Below are positions 11,588-20,846 of a stretch of DNA of 64,000 nt, piece by piece. This DNA comes from Bradyrhizobium erythrophlei. GTDB taxonomy: Bacteria > Pseudomonadota > Alphaproteobacteria > Rhizobiales > Xanthobacteraceae. The position numbers and the translations under genes are program-made. Below the pieces are notes generated by a model. It did no database searches. It was not told the DNA's origin and was given only the letters and a program-made list of their open reading frames with translations. The stretch covers positions 6,667,001-6,731,000 of the forward strand of contig NZ_LT670818.1 in NCBI RefSeq assembly GCF_900129505.1, in the 5' to 3' direction. Every line of letters starts with the position of its first letter. Position 1 is the stretch's first letter.

Positions 11588-12958
11588 ATGGCAAGTGATA
11601 TTCTGATTGTCGATGACGAGGCAGATATTCGCGATCTGGTCGCGGGCATTCTTGACGATGAGGGATTCACCACCCGGACCGCGCGCGACAGCGATTCGGC
11701 GCTGGCCGAAATCGCCAACCGCCGCCCGCATCTGGTATTTCTCGATATCTGGCTGCAGGGCAGCAAGCTCGATGGCTTGCAGTTGCTGGAGCAGATCAAG
11801 CGTGAGCATCCCGATCTGCCGGTCGTGATGATCTCGGGACACGGCAATATCGAGACCGCGGTCGCCGCCATCAAGCGGGGCGCCTACGACTTCATCGAAA
11901 AGCCGTTCAAATCCGACCGGCTGATTCTGGTGGCGACGCGGGCACTGGAGACCTCGCGGCTGAAGCGCGAGGTGAAGGAACTCAAGCAATTGGCGCCGGC
12001 GGCGAGCATCCTGACCGGGCGCTCCGCCTGCATGAATCAGTTGCGCCAGACCATCGAGCGGGCCGCCAAGGCCAATAGCCGTATCCTGATCGTCGGTCCT
12101 TCCGGAGCGGGCAAGGAGCTGGCGGCGCGTACGCTGCACAATCTGTCGAGCCGCGCCGAGGGCCCCTTTGTCGTCATCAACGCCGCGGCGATCACGCCGG
12201 AGCGCATGGAAGTCGAGCTGTTTGGCGTCGAACAGTCCAATGGCGAGCACCAACGCAAGGCCGGTGCGCTGGAAGAAGCCCATAGCGGCACCCTTTTCAT
12301 CGACGAAATCGGCGATATGCCGCGCGATACCCAGAACAAGATCCTGCGGGTTCTGGTCGATCAGACCTTCCAGCGCTCCGGCGGCACCGCCAAGGTCAAT
12401 GTCGACGTTCGCATCATCTCCTCGACGGCGCGCAATCTGGAGGACGAGATCGCAGAAGGGCGGTTCCGCGAGGACCTCTATCACCGGCTGTCGGTCGTAC
12501 CGATTCGCGTTCCGCCGCTCTCGGAGCGCCGCGAGGACATTCCCGAACTGATCGACTATTTCATGGATCAGATTTCAGCCGCTACCGGGTTACCGAGACG
12601 CCAGATCGGTCAGGACGCAATGGCGGTATTGCAGTCCCACGTTTGGCCGGGAAACGTCCGGCAGCTTCGCAACAATGTCGAGCGCGTCATGATTTTGGCC
12701 GGCGGAGGTCCCGAAGTGATCATCACTGCGGATATGCTGCCGCAGGATGTCGGCTCCATGGTGCCGGCGATGCCGACCAGCAACAGCGGGGAGCATATTA
12801 TGGGCTTGCCGCTGCGTGAGGCGCGAGAGGTGTTCGAGCGGGACTACCTGATCGCCCAGATCAGCCGCTTCTCGGGCAACATCTCGCGGACGGCGGAATT
12901 CGTCGGCATGGAGCGTTCGGCGCTGCATCGCAAGCTCAAGGCGCTCGGGGTGGGGTGA
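11588..12958 (+). CDS. ntrX: nitrogen-regulation response regulator NtrX
   Basis: NtrC-family regulator paired with NtrY. It has a receiver (IVDDEADIRDLV, phospho-Asp in LVFLDIWLQG, Lys in IEKPF), an AAA+ domain with Walker A GPSGAGKE and Walker B SGTLFIDEIGD, and a C-terminal Fis-type HTH (FVGMERSALHRKLKALG). The segment where NtrC has GAFTGA reads LFGVEQSNGEHQRKAGALEEA, so the sigma-54 contact loop is missing. This is typical of alphaproteobacterial NtrX and suggests it works with other sigma factors or as a repressor. Confidence 0.95.
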   Translation: MASDILIVDDEADIRDLVAGILDDEGFTTRTARDSDSALAEIANRRPHLVFLDIWLQGSKLDGLQLLEQIKREHPDLPVVMISGHGNIETAVAAIKRGAYDFIEKPFKSDRLILVATRALETSRLKREVKELKQLAPAASILTGRSACMNQLRQTIERAAKANSRILIVGPSGAGKELAARTLHNLSSRAEGPFVVINAAAITPERMEVELFGVEQSNGEHQRKAGALEEAHSGTLFIDEIGDMPRDTQNKILRVLVDQTFQRSGGTAKVNVDVRIISSTARNLEDEIAEGRFREDLYHRLSVVPIRVPPLSERREDIPELIDYFMDQISAATGLPRRQIGQDAMAVLQSHVWPGNVRQLRNNVERVMILAGGGPEVIITADMLPQDVGSMVPAMPTSNSGEHIMGLPLREAREVFERDYLIAQISRFSGNISRTAEFVGMERSALHRKLKALGVG

Positions 12959-13202
12959 GCCGGTTTCGCCGACATATTCATGCCCGTGCATGTGAAAATT
13001 GACGCTTTTCTGGGCTTTTCCCGGGAATTACGCCCGTGTTCCGCGAACCGACTTGCCTAAAAACCGCACCTGCCTTCTAATCAAGCCGCCGCGCCTCCCG
13101 GAGGGGGATCTCAGGGGAGTGCCGGCAACTGGGGGACGTTCCGAAAGAGAGCAGCAACCGGTTCAATAAAAAAGAAACCAACAAGACTGCGGGATAAAAA
13201 CA

Positions 13203-13451
13203 ATGGCGGCTGACCGCGCACAAAACCTACAGGACACCTTCCTTAATCACGTTCGCAAAACCAAAACGCCACTGACGATCTTTCTGGTCAATGGAGTGAA
13301 GCTGCAGGGCATTGTCACCTGGTTCGACAATTTCTGTCTGCTGTTGCGGCGCGACGGTCATTCGCAGCTTGTATACAAGCATGCGATCTCGACCATCATG
13401 CCGGGCGCTCCGATCCAGTTGTTCGAGGGCGGCGAGGATGCGCCGGCTTGA
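13203..13451 (+). CDS. hfq: RNA chaperone Hfq
   Basis: Sm-like hexameric RNA chaperone that anneals small RNAs to mRNAs; in diazotrophs it also promotes nifA translation. The 82 residues contain Sm1 ([22 protein letters not shown]), the proximal-face [10 protein letters not shown] (Sm2, with the conserved His), and a short acidic tail typical of alphaproteobacteria. The 244-base gap after ntrX probably carries its own promoter, for example TTGACG at about 13000. hflX follows by 11 bases. Confidence 0.97.
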   Translation: MAADRAQNLQDTFLNHVRKTKTPLTIFLVNGVKLQGIVTWFDNFCLLLRRDGHSQLVYKHAISTIMPGAPIQLFEGGEDAPA

Positions 13452-13462
13452 GAGTGATCTGA

Positions 13463-14860
13463 TTGGAACCCCGAGAGATCGAAGGGGGTGCCGACCGTCC
13501 GCGGTCGGCGGGGGGTAAAGCTACCGGGCGGGTGATCGTCATCGGCCCTTATTTGCGGATGCGCCGCGGCGATGCCGAGACGCAGACGGATCAGCACATC
13601 CTCCGCGATACCCACATCCTGCGCGATACGGAGGCGCGGCTCGAGGAAGCCGTCGGTTTGGCGCGCGCCATCGATCTGACCATCGCGGATGCGGTGATTG
13701 CGCCTGTCAGTCAGATCAGGCCCGCGACCTATCTCGGCAAGGGCAAGGTCGAGGAGATCGTCGGCCTCGTCACCGGCCACGACATCGAATTGGTGGTGAT
13801 GGATTGTGCGTTGTCGCCGATCCAGCAGCGCAATCTCGAGAAGGCCTGGAGCACCAAGGTTCTCGACCGCACCGGGCTGATACTCGAAATCTTCGGCCGC
13901 CGCGCCAAAACCAAGGAGGGCGCGCTGCAGGTCGAATTGGCGCATCTGAATTATCAGCGCTCGCGCCTGGTGCGATCATGGACCCATCTGGAACGCCAGC
14001 GCGGCGGCTTTGGGTTCATGGGGGGTCCCGGCGAAACCCAGATCGAGGCCGATCGCCGCCTGATCGGCGAGCGCATCACGCGTCTTGAGAACGAGATCAA
14101 GAAGGTTCAGGCCACGCGGCGGCTGCATCGTGCCGGCCGGCAGCGCGTGCCGTATCGGGTGGTGGCGCTGGTTGGCTACACCAATGCCGGCAAATCGACG
14201 CTGTTCAACCGCTTGACCCGGGCCGAGGTGCAGGCCGCCGACATGCTGTTCGCAACGCTCGACCCGACCTTGCGCGCGCTAAAACTCCCGCACGGCGGCA
14301 AGGCCATGCTGTCGGACACCGTCGGGTTTATTTCCAACCTGCCAACACAGCTGGTTGCGGCGTTTCGCGCGACGCTGGAGGAAGTGCTGGAGGCCGACGT
14401 CATTCTCCACGTCCGCGACATCTCGCATATGGACACCGAAGCGCAGCAGCGCGACGTCGACACCGTGCTGCGCCAGCTCGGCATCGATCCGGATGCCGGA
14501 CAGCGGATTCTCGAAATCTGGAACAAGATCGACCGCTTCGACGCCGACGACCGCGAGAACCTGGCCAATATCGCCGCCCGCCGCCCGCCGGAGCGCCCAT
14601 GTTTTCTGGTGTCAGCCGAGACCGGGGAGGGGATCGACGACCTGCTCGCCGCGATCGAACGGCGGCTGGCGGCTACACGCACAACGCTTGACCTTTCGAT
14701 CGACGCTTCCGACGGCGCCGGCATCAGCTGGCTGCATCGCAATTCGGAAGTGCTGAACAAGGAGCTGCACGACGGCCGCTTCGACATGACCGTCCGCGTC
14801 GACGAAACCAAGCGGGACATCGTGGTCAACCGTTTTGATGCCGTGCCGCACGCGGTTTAG
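13463..14860 (+). CDS. hflX: ribosome-associated GTPase HflX
   Basis: GTPase that splits or rescues stalled ribosomes under stress and is usually cotranscribed with hfq. The 465 residues have the HflX N-terminal domain (about 20-200, with TYLGKGKVEEIVGLV and the GFMGGPGETQIEADRR motif) and a G domain with G1 GYTNAGKST, G3 DTVGF (G in place of the usual DxxG spacing, as in the family), and G4 NKID. Translation starts at a TTG at 13463 (MEPREIEGGADRP); no ATG exists before the conserved domain except internal ones, so the start is moderately certain. Confidence 0.94.
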   Translation: MEPREIEGGADRPRSAGGKATGRVIVIGPYLRMRRGDAETQTDQHILRDTHILRDTEARLEEAVGLARAIDLTIADAVIAPVSQIRPATYLGKGKVEEIVGLVTGHDIELVVMDCALSPIQQRNLEKAWSTKVLDRTGLILEIFGRRAKTKEGALQVELAHLNYQRSRLVRSWTHLERQRGGFGFMGGPGETQIEADRRLIGERITRLENEIKKVQATRRLHRAGRQRVPYRVVALVGYTNAGKSTLFNRLTRAEVQAADMLFATLDPTLRALKLPHGGKAMLSDTVGFISNLPTQLVAAFRATLEEVLEADVILHVRDISHMDTEAQQRDVDTVLRQLGIDPDAGQRILEIWNKIDRFDADDRENLANIAARRPPERPCFLVSAETGEGIDDLLAAIERRLAATRTTLDLSIDASDGAGISWLHRNSEVLNKELHDGRFDMTVRVDETKRDIVVNRFDAVPHAV

Positions 14861-14897
14861 TCGTGCCCCTCGCGCGGGAGCGACGTGCTGAAAGCGC

Positions 14898-15713
14898 TTA
14901 CTCCTTCGCTTTCGCCTCGTTCCACAGCGCGTCCATCTCGGCGAGCGACGCACCCTCCAGCGTACGCCCCTGCGATTCGAGCGCGCGCTCGATATGCGCA
15001 AAGCGGCGCTCGAATTTGGCGTTGGTGCCGCGCAAAGCGGCTTCCGGATCGGCGCCGACGTGGCGCGCCAGATTGACCAGCGCGAACAGGAGATCGCCGG
15101 TTTCGCCGGCAAGTTCTTGCCTGTCGCCGCCTTCGAGCGCGGCCTCGATCTCGTCAGCTTCCTCGCGGATCTTGTGCAGCACTGCGCGCGGGTCGTTCCA
15201 GTCGAAGCCGACGCTGGAGGCCTTCCGCTGCAACTCCATCGCACGCGTCAGCGCGGGTTGTCCGGCCTTCACGCCGGACAGCAACGATTTGGGCGCGGTT
15301 TCCTCGGGCGGACGCCGCGCTGTGCGTTCGGCCTTTTCTTCGGCCTTGATGCGCTCCCACGCTTCCTTGACATGGGACGGCGTCAGATTTCCGTCCGCGT
15401 CGGCGAAGACGTGCGGATGCCGCCGGATCATCTTGCGCGTGATCGCCTCGACCACGTCGCCGAACGAAAACGCACGTTGCTCCTCGGCCATACGGGCGTG
15501 AAACACCACCTGCAGCAGGAGATCACCGAGTTCCTCCCTGAGATCGTCGAGGTCGCCGCGCGCGATGGCGTCCACGACCTCATAGGCTTCCTCGATGGTG
15601 TAGGGCGCGATGCTCGCAAAATCCTGTTCGAGATCCCAGGGGCAGCCGGTGCCGGGTGTTCGCAGCGCCGCCATGATCTCGAGCAGGCGTGAAATGTCGC
15701 GGGAAGGGGTCAT
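14898..15713 (-). CDS. mazG: nucleoside triphosphate pyrophosphohydrolase MazG
   Basis: House-cleaning NTP pyrophosphohydrolase; in E. coli it also lowers (p)ppGpp. The 271 residues carry two MazG repeats. The first has the metal-binding EEAYEVVDAI followed by LREELGDLLLQVVFHARMAEE, and the second has EEADEIEAAL and ETGDLLFALVNLARH. The start (MTPSRDISRLLEIMAAL) matches the family's N-terminal helix. The gene is convergent with hflX. Confidence 0.95.
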   Translation of the reverse strand: MTPSRDISRLLEIMAALRTPGTGCPWDLEQDFASIAPYTIEEAYEVVDAIARGDLDDLREELGDLLLQVVFHARMAEEQRAFSFGDVVEAITRKMIRRHPHVFADADGNLTPSHVKEAWERIKAEEKAERTARRPPEETAPKSLLSGVKAGQPALTRAMELQRKASSVGFDWNDPRAVLHKIREEADEIEAALEGGDRQELAGETGDLLFALVNLARHVGADPEAALRGTNAKFERRFAHIERALESQGRTLEGASLAEMDALWNEAKAKE

Positions 15714-15855
15714 GGCGCACCGGGGCTAACGGGAGATCGGACCTATATGCCGCAAGATGCCCCACGGTCCCAGCGAAACGAGCCGATGGGGCCGGTATTT
15801 CCACCGATTGGCTCAATGATTGGCCTGGGCAGCGATGAATGCTAATGGGCAGGCT

Positions 15856-16572
15856 ATGAATGAACGACCGTCATCCGAAACCGCGCTGGTGCTGTTCTCC
15901 GGCGGACAGGATTCCGCCACCTGCCTTGCCTGGGCGCTGGAGCGCTTTGCGCGCGTCGAAATGCTCGGCTTTGATTACGGGCAACGCCATGCCATCGAAC
16001 TTGAATGCCGCGAGCGGCTGCTCGATGGCTTCAAATCGCAGCGGACCGATTGGGCCGCAAAACTCGGCGAAAGCCACACCCTGAAGATTCCGACCCTGGC
16101 CGAGATTTCCGACACCGCCCTGACGCGCGATGTCGCTATCGCGATCGGCGCGGATGGCCTGCCCAACACCTTTGTCCCCGGCCGCAATCTGGTGTTCTTG
16201 ACGTTTGCCGCTGCGCTGGCCTACCGGCGCGGCATCGATCACATCATCGGCGGCATGTGCGAGACCGATTATTCCGGTTATCCCGATTGCCGCGACGAGA
16301 CCATCCGCGCGCTGCAGACAGCGCTCAATCTCGGCATGAACAAGGAATTCCAATTGCACACGCCGCTGATGTGGCTGGACAAGGCCTCGACCTGGAAGCT
16401 CGCCAACGAACTCGGCGGGGCAGGGCTGGTCGATTTGATCCGCGAACACTCCCACACCTGTTATCTCGGCGAACGCGGCGCCCGGCACGACTGGGGCTAT
16501 GGCTGCGGCGAATGCCCGGCCTGCGCGTTGCGCGCCAAGGGCTGGCGGGAATATGCGGCGGCGGCTGCCTAA
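15856..16572 (+). CDS. queC: 7-cyano-7-deazaguanine synthase
   Basis: ATP-dependent enzyme that turns 7-carboxy-7-deazaguanine into preQ0, the precursor of queuosine in tRNA. It has the PP-loop [11 protein letters not shown] and the zinc site built from Cys in HTCYLGERG and [12 protein letters not shown]. The frame is open upstream with starts at 15835 (MNANGQ) and 15820, but [17 protein letters not shown] at 15856 fits the family best. Its last four bases overlap the stop of the convergent nitrile-hydratase activator gene. No preQ1 riboswitch was recognised in front. Confidence 0.93.
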   Translation: MNERPSSETALVLFSGGQDSATCLAWALERFARVEMLGFDYGQRHAIELECRERLLDGFKSQRTDWAAKLGESHTLKIPTLAEISDTALTRDVAIAIGADGLPNTFVPGRNLVFLTFAAALAYRRGIDHIIGGMCETDYSGYPDCRDETIRALQTALNLGMNKEFQLHTPLMWLDKASTWKLANELGGAGLVDLIREHSHTCYLGERGARHDWGYGCGECPACALRAKGWREYAAAAA

Positions 16573-16955
16573 CCGGCAAAATCCGCTGGTTGCAACACGA
16601 TCGGCGAACCGTGTGGCGTGCGATCGGCGGCGTGGTCCCAGGCGTCGCGGTAGCGGTGCAGGGTTTCGGAAGACGCCACGCCCTTCGCTGCGACCAGCTT
16701 TTCGAGCGTAGCCAGCCAATGCCGGTAATAGGTCTCGCCGCTGTCGGGATCTCCAACTGCCTGTGCGCGCTTGATTTCGTCGGCGAGCGCTTGGGCCCAT
16801 TCGTTCCAGCTGAACAATCCTCGCCCGTGCAGCGCCAGCGCCATGGCAAAGGCCTGCGCTTCCCAGGGCTCGCGAAACACCGGGCCGTCGGCGTCATGGG
16901 GGATGCCGGGCACAGCGCGGGTCGCCGCGTGAGCGGCTTGCGGATCAAGCGCCAT
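16569..16955 (-). CDS. nitrile hydratase accessory/activator protein
   Basis: Small protein of 128 residues of the NHase activator (P14K/P15K) type that helps place the metal, and swaps alpha subunits, in cobalt-type nitrile hydratase. It resembles the N-terminal part of the beta subunit: [33 protein letters not shown] and [13 protein letters not shown]. The frame is open upstream to 17063, but the ATG at 16955 forms an ATGA overlap with the nthB stop, and [19 protein letters not shown] is a natural start. It is the last gene of the nthA-nthB-activator operon. Confidence 0.88.
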   Translation of the reverse strand: MALDPQAAHAATRAVPGIPHDADGPVFREPWEAQAFAMALALHGRGLFSWNEWAQALADEIKRAQAVGDPDSGETYYRHWLATLEKLVAAKGVASSETLHRYRDAWDHAADRTPHGSPIVLQPADFAG

Positions 16956-17614
16956 CAGGTGCGCCCCAGATAGGGTTCCCAAGCGTCGACCGAGACCTTC
17001 AGGTTCGGATCGGACGCCTCGCCCCACAATTCGCGACCGCCAAACGTCACCGTGTACAGCCATTGCGGGTCTTCGCCGGCACCGGTGGAGTTGCTGTCGG
17101 GAAAGACATGACAGCCGAGCACGCGTTCCACGACGCCGATATGCCCGCGCACATAGTGGGGAAGCCGCGTATGCGTCGGCGGATGGATGTCCCTGGCGCG
17201 AATGCGATCGCCAGCGGCGAAGCGAGCGGGACTGCCGGCCTCGCGTTCGGTCGGTCCGCCCCGATGCAGCATCGCCGCGACGCCGTCACGGGTCAGCGTC
17301 TTCGCGACCGGTTTGGCCGGATGTAGCGCTTTGGCAGCCTCGATTTCGTCCGACGCGACGAGGCCACGCTCCAGCATCAGCCGCTCGAGACCCGCAAGCC
17401 AGATCTGGTAATAGCTCATGCCGAGATAGTCTGCGGGCGGACGGTCCTCGCGGGCGAAACGCGACATGTCGATGTTCCAGCCGCCGGGCATCGCCATCGC
17501 CAGCGTCAGCGCGAAGGCGCGCCGCTCCCATGGTGCGTGAAACACCGGCTCGTTCGGTTCCGGCTGCACCGGAACCGACCAGGCGACACCGCCCATATCA
17601 TGCGCGCCGTCCAT
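16955..17614 (-). CDS. nthB: nitrile hydratase beta subunit
   Basis: Structural subunit of nitrile hydratase, which hydrates nitriles to amides. The start [16 protein letters not shown] is the hallmark of the family and overlaps the nthA stop as ATGA, so the open frame extending to 17917 is not used. The N-terminal half has FHAPWERRAFALTLAM and YYQIWLAGLERLM; the C-terminal SH3-like half has FAAGDRIRARDIHPPTHTRLPHYVRGHIG and ends LKVSVDAWEPYL. At 219 residues it has the usual length. It is translationally coupled on both sides. Confidence 0.95.
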   Translation of the reverse strand: MDGAHDMGGVAWSVPVQPEPNEPVFHAPWERRAFALTLAMAMPGGWNIDMSRFAREDRPPADYLGMSYYQIWLAGLERLMLERGLVASDEIEAAKALHPAKPVAKTLTRDGVAAMLHRGGPTEREAGSPARFAAGDRIRARDIHPPTHTRLPHYVRGHIGVVERVLGCHVFPDSNSTGAGEDPQWLYTVTFGGRELWGEASDPNLKVSVDAWEPYLGRT

Positions 17615-18243
17615 CAGGCGACCTCGTGCGGTTGTTTCGGTAATCCCGTGCCGATCATGCTGTCGCGGGTGACCAGGGAGGCCAAGCGTTCCTCGTTCCA
17701 GCCCTCGGTGCCGGCGGGTCGCATCGGCAGCACGAGATAACGGATTTCGGCGGTCGAATCCCAGACGCGGATCTCGGTGCCCGCGGGCAGCTCGTAGCCG
17801 AAATCGCGCAGCACGCCGCGCGGGTCCTTTACCGCCTTGGAGCGATAGGGCGCCGACTTGTACCAGACGGGCGGCAGCCCCAGCACCGGCCACGGATAGC
17901 AGGAACACAGCGTGCACACGACCATGTTGTGAGTCTCAGGGGTGTTCTCGACCGCCACGATGTGCTCGCCCTGACGCCCGGCATAGCCGAGTTCCGCTAT
18001 CGCCGGCGTCGCTTCCTTGATGAGACGCGCGCGATAGGCCGGATCGGTCCAGGCGCGCGCCACCACCCGCGCGCCATTGCGTGGCCCGACCTTGGTTTCG
18101 TAGGTCTCGATCAGAAGATCGAGCGCGGCGGGGTCGACATAACCCTTTTCGGTCAGGATGGTTTCGAGCGCACGCACCCGCAATTCGGTATCGGACAGTT
18201 CCGAATGGTCGTGGTCGTGATGATGGTGGTCGTGATCGGTCAT
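17614..18243 (-). CDS. nthA: nitrile hydratase alpha subunit, cobalt-type
   Basis: Catalytic subunit holding the non-corrin metal. The claw-setting motif is CTLCSC (Cys110, Cys113, Cys115); Thr at the second position is the cobalt-type signature, whereas iron-type enzymes have CSLCSC. The motif sits in the usual [12 protein letters not shown]. The N-terminus is unusually His/Asp-rich ([13 protein letters not shown], residues 3-15), which could help gather metal. The 209 residues otherwise align with family length. It is first in the operon, with a promoter region of about 190 bases shared with the divergent ABM-domain gene. Confidence 0.95.
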   Translation of the reverse strand: MTDHDHHHHDHDHSELSDTELRVRALETILTEKGYVDPAALDLLIETYETKVGPRNGARVVARAWTDPAYRARLIKEATPAIAELGYAGRQGEHIVAVENTPETHNMVVCTLCSCYPWPVLGLPPVWYKSAPYRSKAVKDPRGVLRDFGYELPAGTEIRVWDSTAEIRYLVLPMRPAGTEGWNEERLASLVTRDSMIGTGLPKQPHEVA

Positions 18244-18433
18244 GCGCCAAGGATAGGCGAATTATTCCGGCAATGTCGAGATGTTCCCTGCGGGTTTCGG
18301 ATAATCGGGATTTGAAAGCGGCTTCAGCGATATCGCCACCGTCTTGAGGAACAATCGCGGCGCCCAACCCACCGCCCGGCTTTCATTTCCGAAAGCCGTG
18401 GGTAAAGGTCGGCCAATCATTCGAGGAAGATCG

Positions 18434-18760
18434 ATGCCCACAATATCCAAAGGTCGCACGCCCGTGACGCTGATCAACGTTTTCACGGTAACGCCGGAAA
18501 AGCAGGACGAGTTGATCGAGCTGTTGATCGATGTCAGCGAGCACAATGTCCGCCATCACAAAGGCTTTATCTCGGCAAGCCTGCATCGCGGCATCGATGG
18601 CAAGAAAGTAGCGATGTACGCGCAATGGGCGAGCGTCGAAGACTATGAAGCCATGCGTCAAAATCCCGGCCCCGCACCGGCGCTCGAGAAAGCGCTGAAG
18701 ATAGCGACGTTCGATCCAGGGATGTACGAGGTCGTGGAAATCTTTCTTCCTGAAAGGTGA
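18434..18760 (+). CDS. antibiotic-biosynthesis-monooxygenase (ABM) domain protein
   Basis: Ferredoxin-like ABM-fold protein of 108 residues. TLINVFTVTPEKQDELIELL, HHKGFISASLHRGIDGKKVAMYAQWASVEDYEAM are typical of the fold, which includes cofactor-free monooxygenases and other small oxidative or haem enzymes. The ATG at 18434 is preceded by GAGGAAG, a good ribosome site, so the upstream extension to 18344 is rejected. It diverges from nthA. Function cannot be fixed; a role with nitrile metabolism is only guilt by position. Confidence 0.8.
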   Translation: MPTISKGRTPVTLINVFTVTPEKQDELIELLIDVSEHNVRHHKGFISASLHRGIDGKKVAMYAQWASVEDYEAMRQNPGPAPALEKALKIATFDPGMYEVVEIFLPER

Positions 18761-18829
18761 TAGACGGCGTTTGTGCGGTATCGTTGCCGGGAACAGGTTC
18801 TGAGAGCGCGGACTCTGGGAGCGCGGACA

Positions 18830-19636
18830 GTGGCGGACTTCGTGACGATCGAAAAGGGCCAGGGGCCCGAGGGGCGCATCGCCGTGGTTCGCTTCGACCG
18901 CGGCGACGGCATCAACGCGCTGTCGCCGGAAGCGCTGCGCCAGCTCACCGATGCCGCGCGCAGCTTCGAAGACGATGCCGGCACCTCGGTCGTGGTGCTG
19001 ACCGGCGGCAAGGATGCCTTCAGCGCGGGCTTTGACCTCAAGGATCCTGAGGGCCGCGCGCGTCGGGACATGGATCTCGGCACCTTGCGCCGGCATCTCA
19101 AGCTCGGGCCGCGGCTGACCCACGCCTGGCACGAGATGGAGCAGATCACGATCGGCGCCATCGAAGGCTTTTGCGTCGGCGGCGGGGTGGCGCTGGCGGT
19201 AGCGCTGGACTTTCGCGTCATGGGCCGAGACGCGCATCTGCGGGTACCCGAGATCGGGCTTGGCATGAACATGAGCTGGCAGAGCATCCCGCGCATGCTG
19301 CATCTGATCGGACCGGCGCGCACCAAGCAGGCGGTGATCCTAGCCGACCAGCGCATCTCGGCCGACAAGGCCTATGAATGGGGCCTGGTGGAAGAGGTGG
19401 CCGATCCCGGCCATGCCTTCGATGCCGCGATGGCGCTCGCCGCGAAGGTCGCGGCGCAACCGCCGCTGTCGGTCGCCATGACCAAACTGACCGTCAACCG
19501 GCTGGCGCACGCGCTTGACGACCTCGCCAGCCACATGGACCTCGACCAATTCGCGCTGGCAAGCTTCAGCGAGGACCACAAAGAGGGCGTCGCGGCATTC
19601 CTCGGCCGCCGCAAGCCGCGCTTCAAGGAACGCTAG
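18830..19636 (+). CDS. enoyl-CoA hydratase/isomerase (crotonase) family protein
   Basis: Crotonase-fold enzyme of about 268 residues. The first oxyanion-hole segment is AFSAGFDLKDPEG and the second is GFCVGGGVALAVALDFRV. The catalytic Glu pair of classical hydratases is not obvious, so the reaction (hydratase, isomerase or CoA-hydrolase) is open. The frame is open to 18773; the GTG at 18830 (VADFVTIEKGQG) with a preceding GGGAGCG looks most natural, but the start is uncertain. It lies upstream of a second crotonase and the CoA ligase. Confidence 0.82.
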   Translation: MADFVTIEKGQGPEGRIAVVRFDRGDGINALSPEALRQLTDAARSFEDDAGTSVVVLTGGKDAFSAGFDLKDPEGRARRDMDLGTLRRHLKLGPRLTHAWHEMEQITIGAIEGFCVGGGVALAVALDFRVMGRDAHLRVPEIGLGMNMSWQSIPRMLHLIGPARTKQAVILADQRISADKAYEWGLVEEVADPGHAFDAAMALAAKVAAQPPLSVAMTKLTVNRLAHALDDLASHMDLDQFALASFSEDHKEGVAAFLGRRKPRFKER

Positions 19637-20051
19637 CATACCGAGCACGCGCGATCGTCGACCTCGTCTACGAGATGGGCTGCCCCTGCGTCCAGATCGA
19701 GCGGATCGTGTGAGCGACCGCTCGGTAGCCTCGGCGGTGCGGACGCTACGCCGGTCGTCGTTGGGTTCCCGCACGTTACAGGTGTAACGCGATAACCGTT
19801 TCCGGCAATCCTCCCGCAACGCTGACGGATCTTACTCGGCCTCGAAGCCGGAGGCGCGCCAAACGCGCGACCGCGCGTGCAACCCCCTTTGGTACCAAGA
19901 ACTGATGGAGAGCTTCGCTATGATTCATCCGGCCGGTCGAATCGAGAAACCGAATCATGGCCCGCTGCAGACCGCGCGGGAAGGGCAAGAGAACGCAGGC
20001 CGATTACAAAGCGATGTGCGCGCGGAGGGCAGCGGGCGTTACGGAAGGCCA
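19637..20051. other. gene-free stretch between two crotonase genes
   Basis: About 415 bases with no convincing gene. A short plus-strand frame near 19650-19712 translates to a Cys-containing fragment (YEMGCPCVQIERIV) that ends in a stop and may be a remnant. A hydrophilic upstream extension of the next crotonase is open from 19905 but has no family similarity that can be seen. The stretch probably holds the promoter of the crotonase-ligase pair. Confidence 0.5.
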
Positions 20052-20846
20052 GTGCTGCCGGACAGCCTTAGCGTAAGCCGGCGTGGTCCGGTGACGCTGT
20101 TGCGGTTGTCGCGCCCCGCCAAGAGAAATGCGCTGGATGAAGCGACGATCAACGGCATCGAATCCTTCTTCAGCGATCCGCCGCGTGAGACCCGCGCCAT
20201 CATCGTATACGGAGAGGGAAAGCATTTTTCGGCTGGCGCGGATCTTTCCGCGTCCGTGGAGGACCACGCATTGGCCAGGGTTCGCTATTCACGTGCCTGG
20301 CACCGCGCATTCGACTGGATCGAGAATGGCGGTTTGCCGGTGATCGCTGCACTGCATGGCGCGGTCATCGGAGGCGGTCTGGAGCTTGCGGCCTCCGCAC
20401 ATATTCGCGTCGCCGAACGCAGCGCGTATTATGCTCTACCCGAGAGCGCGCGCGGCATATTCGTTGGCGGCGGCGGTGCCGTGCGCATCCCGCGCCTGAT
20501 CGGCACCAGCCGGATGATCGACATGATGCTGACCGGCCGTACCTACAGCGCCGCGGAAGGGGCATCGCTTGGCTTTTCGCAATACGTTGTCGATGACGGA
20601 GAGGGACTGACCAAAGCCATCGAACTGGCCGAGCGAATTGCGACAAACACCACGCTGAGCAATTTCGCCATCGTGCAGGCCTTGCCGCGGATCGCACGTT
20701 CCGGTCCGGACGGCGGATTTCTGACGGAAAGCCTGATGGCCTCGATCACTCTGGACGATGGCGAAGCCAAGGCCAGGATCAATGCCTTTCTCGAAAAGCG
20801 CGGCCCGAAAACCGGCCCTCTCTCGGCGGAGGGCCAGCCATGCTGA
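20052..20846 (+). CDS. crotonase, probable phenylpropenoyl-CoA hydratase/lyase
   Basis: Crotonase-fold enzyme with HFSAGADLS and ALHGAVIGGGLELAASAHIRV forming the oxyanion hole, followed by ALPESARGIFVGGGGAVRIPRLIG. It overlaps the start of a feruloyl/p-coumaroyl-CoA synthetase by seven bases, so it very likely acts on the CoA ester made by that enzyme: hydration and retro-aldol cleavage of feruloyl- or coumaroyl-CoA to the aldehyde plus acetyl-CoA (inference from context). The start chosen is the GTG at 20052, preceded by GGAAGG; an ATG at 19905 would add 49 non-conserved residues. Confidence 0.82.
   Translation: MLPDSLSVSRRGPVTLLRLSRPAKRNALDEATINGIESFFSDPPRETRAIIVYGEGKHFSAGADLSASVEDHALARVRYSRAWHRAFDWIENGGLPVIAALHGAVIGGGLELAASAHIRVAERSAYYALPESARGIFVGGGGAVRIPRLIGTSRMIDMMLTGRTYSAAEGASLGFSQYVVDDGEGLTKAIELAERIATNTTLSNFAIVQALPRIARSGPDGGFLTESLMASITLDDGEAKARINAFLEKRGPKTGPLSAEGQPC

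Noticed and set aside
15720..15856. possible preQ1 riboswitch before queC
   Set aside because: No conserved aptamer core or pseudoknot pattern could be read in the short gap.
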